A stretch of DNA of 64,000 nt from Hyperoodon ampullatus (GCA_949752795.1 CATKHW010000366.1:248001-312000); one strand, 5' to 3'; shown: positions 52,079 to 62,863, counted from the stretch's first letter. Numbers and translations are program-made. Notes: generated by a model not told the origin, from the sequence alone.

Positions 52079-52319
52079 TTAGAAACATCTTATTTTACCC
52101 GAGCATTATACACTGCTCTATGTTAACTACAGTTTGGCTCACACATCTGTTCATTGAAGTTACAATGTTCTCAATTTCTGTTACTGATCCTCCAGAGTGG
52201 ACCCCAACAGGAGTCCCCGTGCCCAGTGTCATTGGAGCCAACAGATCAAGACTGAGTTTGGTTCAGAAGCAAAGGAAACATTATTTTGAAAACAGAATGG
52301 AGAGGTGAAAGCGTGCACT

Positions 52320-52860
52320 CCCCCATGGGCTGTGGGCTGGGCTGCTGTGTAGGGACCCCGGCAGCGTCAGTGGGAGGGAGGGGATGGAGCTCTCAAGGGC
52401 TGTGTTGGCTGCAGCTCAGGCTCTATGCCGCGGAGTCTGAATGGGACCCCGCTAGCTGAGGTGTCGACCCAGCCACTCTGCACTAGGAAATCGGGTCTGA
52501 AGTGCCGGGTGTGGGACCTCTGCATGCGGAACCCTAGGAGCACGTGAAATTAGACAAAGCACAAAGGAAAAACAGGTTAGACTTTATTTTATTGCCCAGA
52601 TTCTCTTTTTATCTCCCAGGAATTTTTAATGAACGTTGCCGGAGACGAACACCTCCTCTGCTTTTTGTTCCGTTCCTTATACTTGGGGTGTTGAGGGTGC
52701 AGACCCCTCTTTTGTAACTGCTTCATGCTGTGGTGGGAGCCCTGATACATGGGGGGAGGGGCAAAACGTCTCCCCACCAGCCTCCTGGTGAGGTTGATTG
52801 TCCCAAGGCCTCCTGCCTCACTTCTCGTCCGCCTGAGCACCAGCATTGGAAGTGTTACAG
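52320..52860 (-). mobile_element. Possible 3' LTR and env-tail remnant of the ERV
   Basis: On the minus strand a short open frame of 85 residues (52,589-52,846) runs into GGGCAATAAAATAAAGTC, an AATAAA-type polyadenylation signal. About 20-60 bases later comes TTTGTGCTTTGTC and a GC-rich tail. This layout fits the R-U5 part of a retroviral LTR after an env 3' end. No LTR boundaries or primer-binding site could be fixed, and no second LTR was found in the window. Confidence 0.4.
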
Positions 52861-52959
52861 ATTCTAATGACCTTTAAGGGTCCAGGAAAGAGAGGCGCAG
52901 AGATGCTGCGGTGGCAGGTTTCACCCCACTCCACATATGTTCGGCGACCTTAGGCTGAC

Positions 52960-53420
52960 AGTTTTTGCCAGACAAGATGCTCTGACCAGTAGTCTGTGCT
53001 TTCTTTAATTAGGTCCCTGAATTAATGTACAAACAGAACCATGTGTCAGAGCCCTGCCCGCCCAACTCCCAGACAGTCCAGGGTCAGTGGTGATCCAGGA
53101 CCATGACGTCCACTGAGTCAACGGCCTTTAGAAGTAGCCAGCAGTCCAGCCGGTCATATTGGCCACCATCACCGCGGTGTCTGTAGGGTTTTCTATGGTG
53201 AAAGCGTGATATACATTTCCCCCGCCAAGCTTATTAGCTCCCCTCTGGGTGCAGTAAGTCCTGCAAGCAGTAGTCTGCTCTTTCGGGGCACAGTCTTGTC
53301 GTTTTCTGAGAGAAACTCCAGGTCAAGTGATGGTCACACGAGTCATCTTGGGGGCCCGTTGACCCCGTTTGTCTCTCTGGAGGTTGGAGTTGGAGGGCCT
53401 CCTCACTCAAGGTCAGTGTG
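52960..53420 (-). pseudogene. Decayed retroviral env (transmembrane subunit) remnant
   Basis: On the minus strand near 53,000-53,120 a short stretch resembles the heptad and CX6C-like region of a gammaretrovirus-type transmembrane protein (local residues VDSVDVMVLDHH, then WELGGQG and YINS). It is interrupted by stop codons and the expected cysteines are not all present. Upstream, NMTGW near 53,150 also looks env-like. It is non-functional by any reading. The order pol, env, polyadenylation signal on the minus strand supports one old provirus with internal deletions. Confidence 0.45.
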
Positions 53421-53439
53421 TCCACAGAGCGACCCCTGC

Positions 53440-54425
53440 AACTTCAGGGCATGATGGGTGGTTAGGATCACCACGTGGGGTCCTTTTCCCTTAGGAGGGA
53501 GCTGGCCTTGTGGGCTGCTGATTTCCAGCTTTTTAGATACCCCAGTATCCTGGCCTGATGAGTCGGTGGGCAAAGCCCTTGGTGACCATAGTTTGTCATA
53601 CCTGAAGGGCATTCTTGTGTTGCTCCATTTCAAGTGGTCCCAGTTTTTGCACTAAGGCTCCAAGGGCGATTAACCTTTGACCGGGTATGTAAAGGTCAAA
53701 GGGTTTAGCTAAATTAGGGAGTTCCTGGGCAAGGGTCTGTATTGACTGCTCTTTCCATTCTTGAAAGGCTGCTTCTGGATTCTATTCAAAAGGATCATCA
53801 TCTTTTCGTGTCAGTGTTTCATGTAGAGGCCCAGCTATTACACTGTAGTTAGGGATCCAGATGCATAAATCCTTGGCCTCCCCAGGAACCCCTAAGCTGT
53901 CTTCTAGTTTTAGAAGAGGTAAGGCTGCCAATGGCTTCTTCCCTATCCTGGGATGCGTTTCTCCGAATATCTGTGAGAATGAAGCCCAGGCATGTCACCT
54001 TAGCCTGGGATATTTGAGCGTTTTTCTTGGACACATTCTTTCCTTTCTTGGCTAGGTATTTCAGAGGCGTCTTTAGTAGGCCTGGCGATCAGAATGTCAT
54101 CTGCATATTGAAGGAGTGTTCCCTTTTACAGAGGTTGAACTTTTAGGTCTTTAGAGGACATTTCCCCAATGATGGTGTGGGGATTTTTGAACCATTGGGG
54201 CAGGACGGCCCAGCATTATTGCTTTTGTTGCATGTTGTGTCCTGCCACTCACAAGCCAAAAATTCTTGTGACTCCGAGATGAATGGAATATAGAAGAAGG
54301 CATCATTGAAGTCTAATACAGAGTGCCATGGCCTGGTGGATGGTAGAATGACCAGCAGGGTGTAGGAAATAGGAGCTACTGGATGTATATCCTCGGTGGC
54401 TTCACTGACTGTCCTGATATCCTTT
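53440..54425 (-). pseudogene. Decayed class I ERV pol (reverse transcriptase) remnant
   Basis: Read on the minus strand, the segment shows landmarks of a gammaretrovirus-like reverse transcriptase. A VLDFNDAFFYIP segment lies near 54,300-54,340, the catalytic-site motif YADDIL at 54,090-54,107, and a thumb/connection region with FDLYIPGQ and LGALVQKLG near 53,640-53,700. Several frameshifts and stops break it, for example an in-frame TAG near 53,780, so no product is possible. The fragment starts abruptly next to a small tandem repeat at about 54,430. No gag or 5' LTR is present in the window. Family placement is by motif only. Confidence 0.75.
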
Positions 54426-54434
54426 ACCAGGTCT

Positions 54435-54645
54435 CCAGCAGCCCATGGGGCTCTCGTGGTCAGGCCAATCCCAGGATATGGAGCTCACCTGGGCTGCACC
54501 CTTACACCACAGCCCACGGGGCTCTCGTGGTCAAGTCCCTCCCAGGGTATGGAGCTCACCTCTGCAGCTACCCAGCAGCCTATGGGGCTCTCCTACTCAG
54601 GCCCTTCCCAGGATATGGAGCTCCCCTGGGCAGGTACGCCAGCAG
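54435..54645. repeat. Small tandem repeat, 66-71-bp unit, three copies
   Basis: Three copies of a GC-rich unit begin at GCCCATGGGG (54,441), GCCCACGGGG (54,512) and GCCTATGGGG (54,578). Each continues with CTCTCGTGG or CTCTCCTACT, a CCCAGG-TATGGAGCTC segment and CCTGGGC-like sequence. It abuts the ERV pol fragment and keeps frames open by chance on the plus strand. Confidence 0.8.
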
Positions 54646-55036
54646 GGCTGGACACACAGGAACTGTGCACATGGCCCACCTTGCAGAGAACCCCCAGATC
54701 ACCTGTCGCTCACAGCTGACACAGAACACCTCAGAGCAGGACTTGAACTAACAAACAGCAGCTCTGACAGGTCTGTGACCATGGCTATCACTCTCTGCAG
54801 GCTCTTTCTGCCTGGTCTTCCAGACACTTCCACTGCAGCCAGGGCACCAGGCCTCTGTCTCCACCCACCATCACTCCTCTCCCTGACTCCTGGGTTCTTC
54901 TCATTAGGATAGGGTCTTCTTGAAGTTGTTATCCACTCATGGACCAGATAAAATGATAAGAAAACAAGCCGCAGCTGCAGCCCCTTGTCTATCCTGACTC
55001 TCAAGAGCCCACACCTGTTCCTAGGGCCTGGCCCGT
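54646..55036. other. Unassigned spacer before the 2.73-kb macrosatellite
   Basis: About 390 bases of mixed, fairly GC-rich sequence. Both strands have medium open frames without recognisable domains. No known repeat could be named. Confidence 0.5.
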
Positions 55037-55819
55037 TTAGCAAGTTTCATTTTCTGCAACTGTGAGCCCCTGAGGGGTGAGGATTGGCTGATTTTGGCAG
55101 CCTGAAACTGCCTGCCAGCCCTCCACAGGTGTGCCTGGGTTGAGGGCAATATAAACAGCACTCCAGTGAGTGAAAGCCCTTGTAGCTGTGACTGACGCCA
55201 TATTCTCTGCCCCGTAGGCAGTGCCAGGGCTGTGCTGGTGGGAGGGAGTGAGGGGCCGTGGCTTTGTGGGGGGCCCAGTGTGAGTGGGGCTCTGCTGGAC
55301 TTTCTTCAGGAGTTGCCAGGCTGCCACCTGCTAAAGAAGAGGATGTGTCACCCATACCTGCCGCTGGAATTTCTCCCCAGGCAGAGGTGAGGAAGTAAAA
55401 AAGCAGTGGGGGCCGTGGCAGGAGGGGTATCTCAGGCAGGGAAATGGAAAGCTTCCAGAAGAGCATCAGAGGACAGGACCATCCTGACTGGCCTGCAGGC
55501 ACCAAGTCGGCCTTTGTGCTGTCGCTGGTGTGGCTCCACAGCCCTTCCTCTAGGCTTGCAAGTTCTTGTACATATTCAGGTGTTTTACAAGGAAAGGGTG
55601 AGAAGAGTTCAGCTACAGGAGGACTGAGGCTCAGCTCACGTTTACTCACAGATGCCTTGAAACGGTCCCCCAGCTTTGCAATGAGGACCCTCCTTGCTTG
55701 GGGGATGGGCTGCTGGCTGTATGGGTGATCATTCCCCACCTCTGACCAATTTCAGAATTGTTTACCGGTGGAGCAAGTGCCCTGATAGGGTTTTCCTCTG
55801 TCAAACTGGTGGGTTCAGG

Positions 55820-56930
55820 TTTTTTTTTTCTTTATTTGTTCAAGTTAGATTTTATTCCGCTTTTATGTATTTATAGATATAAGCATGGAAATAATTCATT
55901 CATATAAATTCATCTCTGTGAAGGGAAGAAATTTTTTCTGTTTTATTTTTAAATTTTATTTCTTAAAATTTTGAAATTTAATTTTATTTATTTTTTTATA
56001 CAGCAGGTTATTATTAGTTATGTATTTTATTCATATAAATGTATGCAGGTCAATCCCAATCTCCCAACTCATCCCACCACCACCTCCCCATGGCTTCCCA
56101 CACTTGGTGTCCATACGTGTGTTCTCTACCTCTGTGTCTCTATTTCTTCCCTGCAAACCAGTTCATCTGTACCATTTTTCTAGCTTCCACATATATGCAT
56201 TAATACACAATATTTGTTTTTCTCTTTCTGACTTTCTTCATTCTGTATGACAGTCTCTAGATCCATCGACATCTCTACAAATGACTCAGTTTCATTCCTT
56301 CTTATGGCTGAGTAATATTCTATTTTATATATGTACCACATCTTTATCCGTTTGTCTGTCTGTGGGTATTTAGGTTGCTTCCATTACCTGGCTATTGTAA
56401 ATAGTGCTGAAATGAGCATTGTGGTGAATGTGCCTTTTGGATTTATGGTTTTCTCAGGGTATATGCCCAGAAGTGGGATTGCTGGATCATATGGTAATTC
56501 TCTTTCTAGTTTTTTAAAGGAAACTCCATACTGTTCTCCATCGTGACTGTATCAATATACATTTCCACCACTAGTGGAAGAGGGATCCTTTTGTCCACAC
56601 CCTCCCCAGAATTTGTTGTTTGTAGATTTTCTGATGATGCCGATTCTAACAAGTGTGAGGTGATACCTCATTTTAGTTTTGATTTGCAATTCTCTAAAAA
56701 TTAGTGATGTTGAGCAGCTTTTCATGTGCGCCTTGGCCATGTCTGTGTCTTCTTTGAAGAAACGTCTCTTTAGATCTTCTGCCCATTTTTGTATTGGGTT
56801 GTTTCTTTTTTTAATATTAAGCTGCATGAGCTCTTTATATATATTGGAGATTAAACCTTTGTCCATTGATTCGTTTGCAAATATTTTCGCCCATTCTGAG
56901 GGATGCTTTTTGCCATTCCCGTTTTTTAAC
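55820..56930 (-). mobile_element. L1 3' end in N1, antisense
   Basis: Starts with a poly-T run (the reversed A tail) and 3' UTR sequence. It continues through ATGGCTGAGTAATATTC, TATATATGTACCACATC, GGTTGCTTCCATTACCTGGC, GGGATTGCTGGATCATATGG and GTGAGGTGATACCTCATTTT to AATATTTTCGCCCATTCTGA. This is the C-terminal ORF2 and 3' UTR of a mammalian L1, truncated at its 5' end at about 56,930. The 126-residue minus-strand frame at 56,552-56,932 is a fragment of ORF2, not a gene. Confidence 0.93.
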
Positions 56931-57144
56931 AAAAAAAGAAAGAAAGAAAAAGAAGCAGAACACTAATGTGTGTAAAATATGCCTTTTGAAACTCTCGTTT
57001 TGAAATATGGACGTCCTTTGAGATTTTTGGTCGATATATGAACCCAGGATTTGTTTTCAGGGCAGGTGTCATTTACAGGCCTGCAATGATTTTGAATATC
57101 AACTGACCATTAGCGCTGGGATTAAAGCTGCTGTTTTGTGAAAC

Positions 57145-57161
57145 GGCCACAAGGTGGCAGC
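57145..57161 (+). promoter_or_regulatory. CTCF-like motif in N1
   Basis: GGCCACAAGGTGGCAGC agrees well with the core CTCF consensus (CCAC-N-AG-G/K-GGCAG). It lies in the conserved non-L1 module of the unit and recurs at the same place in N2 and N3. Binding is not shown by sequence alone. Confidence 0.5.
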
Positions 57162-57299
57162 ACTTCTCCCTTACCAAATCTGGTTACTAGGGCAACAGAG
57201 CCTCAATGGAAGTCGTGTTCTAGATTGGAATTTAGAAGGGAATGTGCCAGGAGAAAGCCCCTCAAGTTTGTCTCACTACTTCTTGTTCGTGTTTTTAAT

Positions 57300-57750
57300 G
57301 AAATTTTTTTTATTTTTTATTACAGCAAATTTGATTACAATGTTTGGCTTGTTGTAGGTGTGGAAGATGTGGTTCTTTTACACATATACATATGTCTGTT
57401 CTTCCTGGGATCCTTTTCCCATGTACCTTAAGACAGAATGTTGAGTAGTCTTCTCTTGGTATTCTGTAGGTCTTTGGTGATTATATATGTCACCTGTGTT
57501 TGTATATGTCTGTTAACCCCAATATCATAATGAAACCAATCCTCACACCTTTTCATTGGTGAACCATAAGTTTGTTAAATGAATCTGTGATTGCCCTTCT
57601 CTGTGGAAATATCTGGCCTGGTATCCATTTTTCGGTCACACCTATAAGAGATATTATATGATATGTGTCTTTCACTTTCTGACTTACTACAAGTCACAGG
57701 AATACATCTAGACACACCTATGGTGCTCCAAATGGCATTGTGTCCTTTTA
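57300..57750 (-). mobile_element. Older L1 3' fragment in N1, antisense
   Basis: A diverged L1 3' end: TTTTTTATTACAGCAAATTTG, GAACCATAAGTTTGTTAAATG, CCTATAAGAGATATTATATGATATGTGTC, TTTCTGACTTACTACAAG and GGTGCTCCAAATGGCATTGTG follow L1 order. More diverged than the first L1 of the unit. Both are fixed parts of the repeat. Confidence 0.8.
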
Positions 57751-59557
57751 TTCCTTGGCTTCTATTCTGCCTTAGCGAGGTCCATTTTCAACAATGTGAT
57801 TCCCTGAGGGCTGAGGATTAGCTGACCTGGGTAGCCTGACCCTGCCGGCCGGCCCTTCCCAGGTGTGCCTTGGTTGAGGTCAATATAAACAGCACTGCAG
57901 GCAGCAATAGCCCCTGAAGCTGTGCCTGACTCCATATTCTCTGTCCCGTCAGCAGCCTCGGGGCTGTGCTGGTGGGAGGGAGTGAGGGGCCATGGCTTTG
58001 TGGGTGGCCTGGTGTGAGTGGGTCTTGCTGGACTTTCTAAAGGAGTTGCCAGGCTGCCACCTGTAAAGAAGAGGATGTGTCACATGTACCTTCTGCTGGA
58101 ATTTCTCTCCGGACAGAGGTGAAGAAGGAAAAAAGCAGTGGGGGCCGGGACAGGAGGGGTATCTCAGGCAGGGCAATGGAAAGCTTCCAGAAGAGCGCCC
58201 AGGGCCAGGACCATCCTGGATGGCCTGCAGGCATCAAGTTGGCCTGCATGCTGTCACTGGTGTGGCTCCACGTCCCTTCCTCTAGTCTTTCAAGCCCTTG
58301 TAATATTCAGGTGTTTTACCTGGGAAGGGTGGGAAAAGTTCAACAGCAGCTGGCCTGGGGCTCAGCTCAGGGTTACTCACTGATGCCTCGGCATGGCCCC
58401 CAGCATTGGAATGAGGACGTTCCTTGCGTAGGAGTGGGCTGCTGGCTCTATGGGAGATGATTCCCCTCCTCTGACCAATTTCAGAATTGTTTACCGCTGG
58501 AGCAAGTGCCCTGGTAGTCTTTTCCGCTTTCTAACTGGAGGGTTCAGGTTTTTTTTTTCTTTTTTTGTTCAAGTTAGGTTTTATTCCTCTTTTATGTATA
58601 TATAGATATAAGCATGGAAATAATTCATTCATATAAATACATCTGTGTGAAGGGAAGAACTTTTTTCTGTTTTATTTTTAAATTTTATTTCTTAAAATTT
58701 TGAAATTTAATTTTATTTATTTTTTATACAGCAGGTTATTATTAGTTATGTATTTTATGCATATACATGTATACAGATCAATCCCAATCTCCCAACTCAT
58801 CCCAACACCACCACCCCATGGCTTCCCACACTTGGTGTCCATACGTGTGATCTCTACCTCTGTGTCTCTATTTCTTCCCTGCAAACCAGTTCATCTGTAC
58901 CATTTCTCTAGGTTCCACATATATGCATTAATACACAATATTTCTTTTTCTCTTTCTGACTTACTTCATTCTGTATGACAGTCTCTAGATCCATCGACGT
59001 CGCTACAAATGACCCAGTTTCATTCCTTCATATGGCTGAGTATTATTCCATTTTATATATGTACCACATCTTTATCCATTCGTCTGTCTGTGGGTATTTA
59101 GGTTGCTTCCATCACCTGGCTATCGTAAATAGTGCTAAAATGAGCATTGTGGTGAATGTGCCTTTTTGATTTATGGTTTTCTCTGGATATATGCCCAGAA
59201 GTGGGATTGCTGGATCACATGGTAATTCTATTTCTAGCTTTTTTTAAGGAAACTCCATACTGTTCTCCATAGTGACTGTATCAATTTACATTTCCACCAA
59301 TAGTGGAAGAGGGATCCTTTTGTCCACACCTTCCCCAGAATTCGTTGTTTGTAGATTTTCTGATGATGCCGATTCTAACAGGTGTGAGGTGATACCTCAT
59401 TGTAGTTTTGATTTGCATTTCTCTAATAATTAGTGATGTTGAGCAGCTTTTCATGTGCGTCTTGGCCATCTCTGTGTCTTCTTTGAAGAAACGTCTCTTT
59501 AGATCTTCTGCCCATTTTTTTATTGGGTTGTTTGTTTTTTTAATATTAAGCTGCATG

Positions 59558-59755
59558 GGGGCTTCCCTGGTGGCGCAGTGGTTGAGAGTCCGCCTGCCGA
59601 TGCAGGGGACAAGGGTTCGAGCCCAGGTCCGGGAAGATCCCACATGCCGCGGAGTGGCTGGGCCCGTGAGCCATGGCCGCTGAGCCTGCGCGTCCGGAGC
59701 CTGTGATCCGCAACGGGAGAGGCCACAACAGTGAGAGGCCCGCATACCGCAAAAA

Positions 59756-59785
<30 letters not shown>
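59558..59785 (+). mobile_element. Cetacean tRNA-derived SINE (CHR-2 type)
   Basis: Starts GGGGCTTCCCTGGTGGCGCA, with an RNA polymerase III A box (TGGCGCAGTGG, 59,571-59,581) and B box (GGTTCGAGCC, 59,614-59,623). It continues with GAAGATCCCACATGCCGCGG and AGAGGCCCGCATACCGC, and ends in an A tail and a (TA)n run. It is flanked by the 15-bp duplication ATATTAAGCTGCATG (59,543-59,557 and 59,786-59,800). From memory, this body is the CHR-2 family of whales and dolphins; ruminant relatives differ after the first 16 bases. It is absent from N1 and N3, so it inserted after the units were amplified or was not spread by exchange. Confidence 0.92.
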
Positions 59786-59786
<1 letters not shown>

Positions 59787-59788
59787 TA
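59751..59788. repeat. A tail and (TA)n microsatellite of the SINE
   Basis: Fourteen A residues followed by about a dozen TA repeats, grown from the SINE tail. Confidence 0.85.
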
Positions 59789-60116
59789 TTAAGCTGCATG
59801 AGCTCTTTATATATATTGGAGATTAAACCTTTGTCCATTGATTCGTTTGCAAATATTTTCGCCCATTCTGAGGGATGCTTTTTGCCATTCCCGTTTTTTT
59901 AACAAAAAAAGAAAGAAAGAAAAAGAAGCAGAACACTAATGTGTGTAAAATATGCCTTTTGAAACTCTCGTTTTGAAATATGGACGTCCTTTTAAATTTT
60001 TGGTCGATATATGAACCCAGGATTTGTTTCCAGGGCAGGTGTCATTTACAGGCCTGCAATGATTTTGAATATCAACTGACCATTAGCGCTGGGATTAAGC
60101 TGCTGTTTTGTGAAAC

Positions 60117-60133
60117 GGCCACAAGGTGGCAGC
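60117..60133 (+). promoter_or_regulatory. CTCF-like motif in N2
   Basis: Identical 17-base GGCCACAAGGTGGCAGC, 2,972 bp after the N1 copy. Confidence 0.5.
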
Positions 60134-60274
60134 GGTTCTCCCTTACCAAATCTGGTTACTGGGGCAACAGAGCCTCAGTGGAAGTCGTGTTCTAGATTGG
60201 AATTTAGAATGGAATGTGCCAGGAGAAAGCCCCTCAAGTTTGTCTCACTACTTCTTGTTCGTGTTTTTAAATTA

Positions 60275-60720
60275 ATTTTTTATTTTTTATTACAGCAAAT
60301 TTGATTACAATGTTTGGCTTGTTGTAGGTGTGGAAGATGTGGTTCTTTTACACATATACATATGTCTGTTCTTCCTGGGATCCTTTTCCCATGTACCTTA
60401 TGACAGAATGTTGAGTAGTCTTCTCTTGGTATTCTGTAGGTCTTTGGTGATTATATATGTCACCTGTGTTTGTATATGTCTGTTAACCCCAATATCACAA
60501 TGAAACCAATCATCACACCTTTCCATTGGTGAACCATAAGTTTGTTTAATGAATCTGTGATTGCCCTTTTGCGTGGAAATATCTGCCCTGGTATCCATTT
60601 TTTGGTCACACCTATAAGAGATATGAAATGATATGTGTCTTTCACTTTCTGACTTACTACAAGTCACGTGATTACATCTAGACACACCTACGGTGCTGCA
60701 AATGGCATTGTGTCCTATTA
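60275..60720 (-). mobile_element. Older L1 3' fragment in N2, antisense
   Basis: Counterpart of 57,300-57,750 with a few substitutions (for example GAGATATGAAATGATATGTG in place of the N1 version). Confidence 0.8.
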
Positions 60721-60731
60721 TTCCTTGGCTT

Positions 60732-61352
60732 CTATTCTGCCTTAGTGAGGTCCATTTTCAACAATGTGATTCCCTGAGGGCTGAGGATTAGCTGACCTGG
60801 GTAGCCTGACCCTGCCGGCCGGCCCTCCACAGGTGTGCCTGGGTTGAGGTCAATATAAACAGCGCTGCAGGCAGCAATAGCCCCTGAAGCTGTGCCTGAC
60901 TCCATATTCTCTGCCCCGTCAGCAGTGTCGGGGCTGTGCTGGTGGGAAGGAGTGAGGGGCCATGGCTTTGTGGGTGGCCCGGTGTGAGTGGGTCTCTGCT
61001 GGACTTTCTGCAGGAGTTGCCAGGCTGCCACCTGTAAAGAAGAGGATGTGTCACCCATACCATCTGCTGGAATTTCTCTCGGGAAATAGGTGAGGAAGGA
61101 GAAAAGCAGTGCGGGCCGGGAAAGGAGGGGTATCTCAGGCAGGGCAATGGAAAGCTTCCAGAAGAGCGCCCAGGGCCAGGACCATCCTGGCTGGCCTGCA
61201 GGCACCAAGTTGGCCTGCGTGCTGTCGCTGGTGTGGCTCCACGGCCCTTCCTCTAGGCTTTCAAGCCTTTGTACATATTCAGGTGTTTTACCTGGGAAGG
61301 GTGGGAAAAGTTCAAAAGCAGCTGGCCTGGGGCTCAGCTCACGGTTACTCAC
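60732..61352 (-). other. Open frame of 206 codons in the GC-rich module of N3 (doubtful)
   Basis: The minus-strand frame contains KTPEYVQRLESLEEGPWSHT and a hydrophobic-leaning segment around FWKLSIALPEIPLLSRP. A homologous frame of 230 codons exists in N1 (55,047-55,739), one in N4 runs to 63,936, and N2 is broken. No known domain is recognised. The GC-rich composition alone could keep frames open, so this is listed as a curiosity rather than a gene. Confidence 0.15.
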
Positions 61353-61519
61353 AGATGCCTCGGCATGGTCCCCCGCTTTTCAATGAGGACGCTCCTTGCG
61401 TAGGAGTGGGCTGCTGGCTCCATGGGAGATGATTCCCCACCTCTGACCAATTTCAGAATTGTTTACCGCTGGAGCAAGTGCCCTGATAGGGTTTTCCTCT
61501 GTCTAATTCGTGGGTTCAG

Positions 61520-62631
61520 GTTTTTTTTTTCCTTTTTGGTTCAAGTTAGATTTTATTCCTCTTTTATGTATTTATAGATATAAGCATGGAAATAATTCAT
61601 TCATATAAATACATCTGTGTGAAGGGAAGAACTTTTTTCTGTTTTATTTTTAAATTTTATTTCTTAAAATTTTGAAATTTAATTTTATTTATTTTTTTAT
61701 ACAGCAGGTTATTATTAGTTATATATTTAATGCATATACATGTATACAGGTCAATCCCAATCTCCCAACTCATCCCACCACCTCCACCTCATGGCTTCCC
61801 ACACTTGGTGTCCATACGTGTGTTCTCTACCTCTGTGTCTCTATTTCTTCCCTGCAAACCAGTTCATCTGTACCATTTTTCTAGGTTCCACATATATGCA
61901 TTAATATACAATATTTGTTTTTCTCTTTCTGACTTACTTCATTCTGTATGACAGTCTCTAGATCCATCGACGTCTCTACAAATGAACCAGTTTCATTCCT
62001 TCTTATGGCTGAGTAATATTCCATTTTATATATGTACCACATCTTTATCCATTCATCTGTCTGTGGGTATTTAGGTTGCTTCCATTACCTGGCTATTGTA
62101 AATAGTGCTGAAATGAGCATTGTGGTGAATGTACCTTTTTGATTTATGGTTTTCTCTGGGTATATGCCCAGAAGTGGGATTGCTGGATCATATGGTAATT
62201 CTATTTCTAGTTTTTTTAAGGAAACTCCATACTGTTCTCCATAGTGACTGTATCAATTTACATTCCCACCAATAGTGGAAGAGGGATCCTTTTGTCCACA
62301 CCCTCCCCAGAATTTGTTGTTTGTAGATTTTCTGATGATGCCGATTCTAACAGGTGTGAGGTGATACCTCATTGTAGTTTTGATTTGCATTTCTCTAATA
62401 ATTAGTGGCGTTGAGCAGCTTTTCATGTGCGTCTTGGCCATCTCTGTGTCTTCTTTGAAGAAACGTCTCTTTAGATCTTCTGCCCATTTTCGTATTGGTT
62501 TGTTTGTTTTTTTAATATTAAGCTGCACGAGCTCTTTATATATATTGGAGATTAAACCTTTGTCCATTGAGTCGTTTGCCAATATTTTCGCCCATTCTGA
62601 GGGATGCCTTTTTCCATTCCCGTTTTTTTAA
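61520..62631 (-). mobile_element. L1 3' end in N3, antisense
   Basis: Uninterrupted counterpart of the L1 in N1 and N2. The 109-residue minus-strand frame at 62,253-62,582 is ORF2-derived. Confidence 0.93.
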
Positions 62632-62846
62632 CTAAAAAAGAAAGAAAGAAAAAGAAGCAGAACACTAATCTGCATAAAATATGCCTTTTGAAACTGTCGT
62701 TTTGAAATATGGACGTCCTTTGAATTTTTTGGTCGATCTATGACCCCAGGATTTGTTTTCAGGCCAGGTGTCATTGACAGTCCTGCAATGATTTTGAATA
62801 TCAACTGACCATTAGCGCTGGGATTAAAGCTGCTGTTGTGTGAAAC

Positions 62847-62863
62847 GGCCACAAGGTGGCAGC
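62847..62863 (+). promoter_or_regulatory. CTCF-like motif in N3
   Basis: The same 17 bases again, 2,730 bp after the N2 copy. All three copies are unchanged although flanking bases vary (CACTTC, GGTTC, AGTTC follow). Confidence 0.5.

Larger units (their letters stand above)
55037..57771. repeat. 2.73-kb macrosatellite monomer N1 (2,735 bp)
   Basis: First unit of the second array, and the most diverged of the four. It has a GC-rich module (about 55,037-55,815), an antisense L1 3' end (55,820-56,930), a short purine-rich tract, a module with a CTCF-like motif (about 56,960-57,290) and a second, older L1 3' fragment (57,300-57,750). The next unit starts at TTAGCGAGGTCCATTTTC. Confidence 0.9.
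58549..59900 (-). mobile_element. L1 3' end in N2, antisense, split by a SINE
   Basis: The same L1 3' end as in N1, with better agreement with N3 than with N1. It is interrupted after AATATTAAGCTGCATG by a SINE at 59,558-59,785 and resumes with the duplicated target sequence. Confidence 0.93.
57772..60741. repeat. 2.73-kb macrosatellite monomer N2 (2,970 bp with SINE)
   Basis: Same order of modules as N1. It is about 235 bp longer only because of a SINE insertion in its first L1 segment. The GC-rich module carries frameshifts relative to N1 and N3, so the long minus-strand frame is broken here. Confidence 0.93.

Noticed and set aside
54383..54912. Overlapping 107-155-codon plus-strand frames
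   Set aside because: They lie on the 66-71-bp tandem repeat and GC-rich sequence, are open in all three frames at once, and have no recognisable domain.
56552..56932. 126-codon minus-strand frame as a gene
   Set aside because: It is the C-terminal part of L1 ORF2 in a 5'-truncated insertion that is part of the macrosatellite unit.
59558..59640. tRNA gene (A and B boxes present)
   Set aside because: The boxes belong to a SINE with an A tail and target-site duplication. No cloverleaf with an anticodon arm or acceptor stem is formed.
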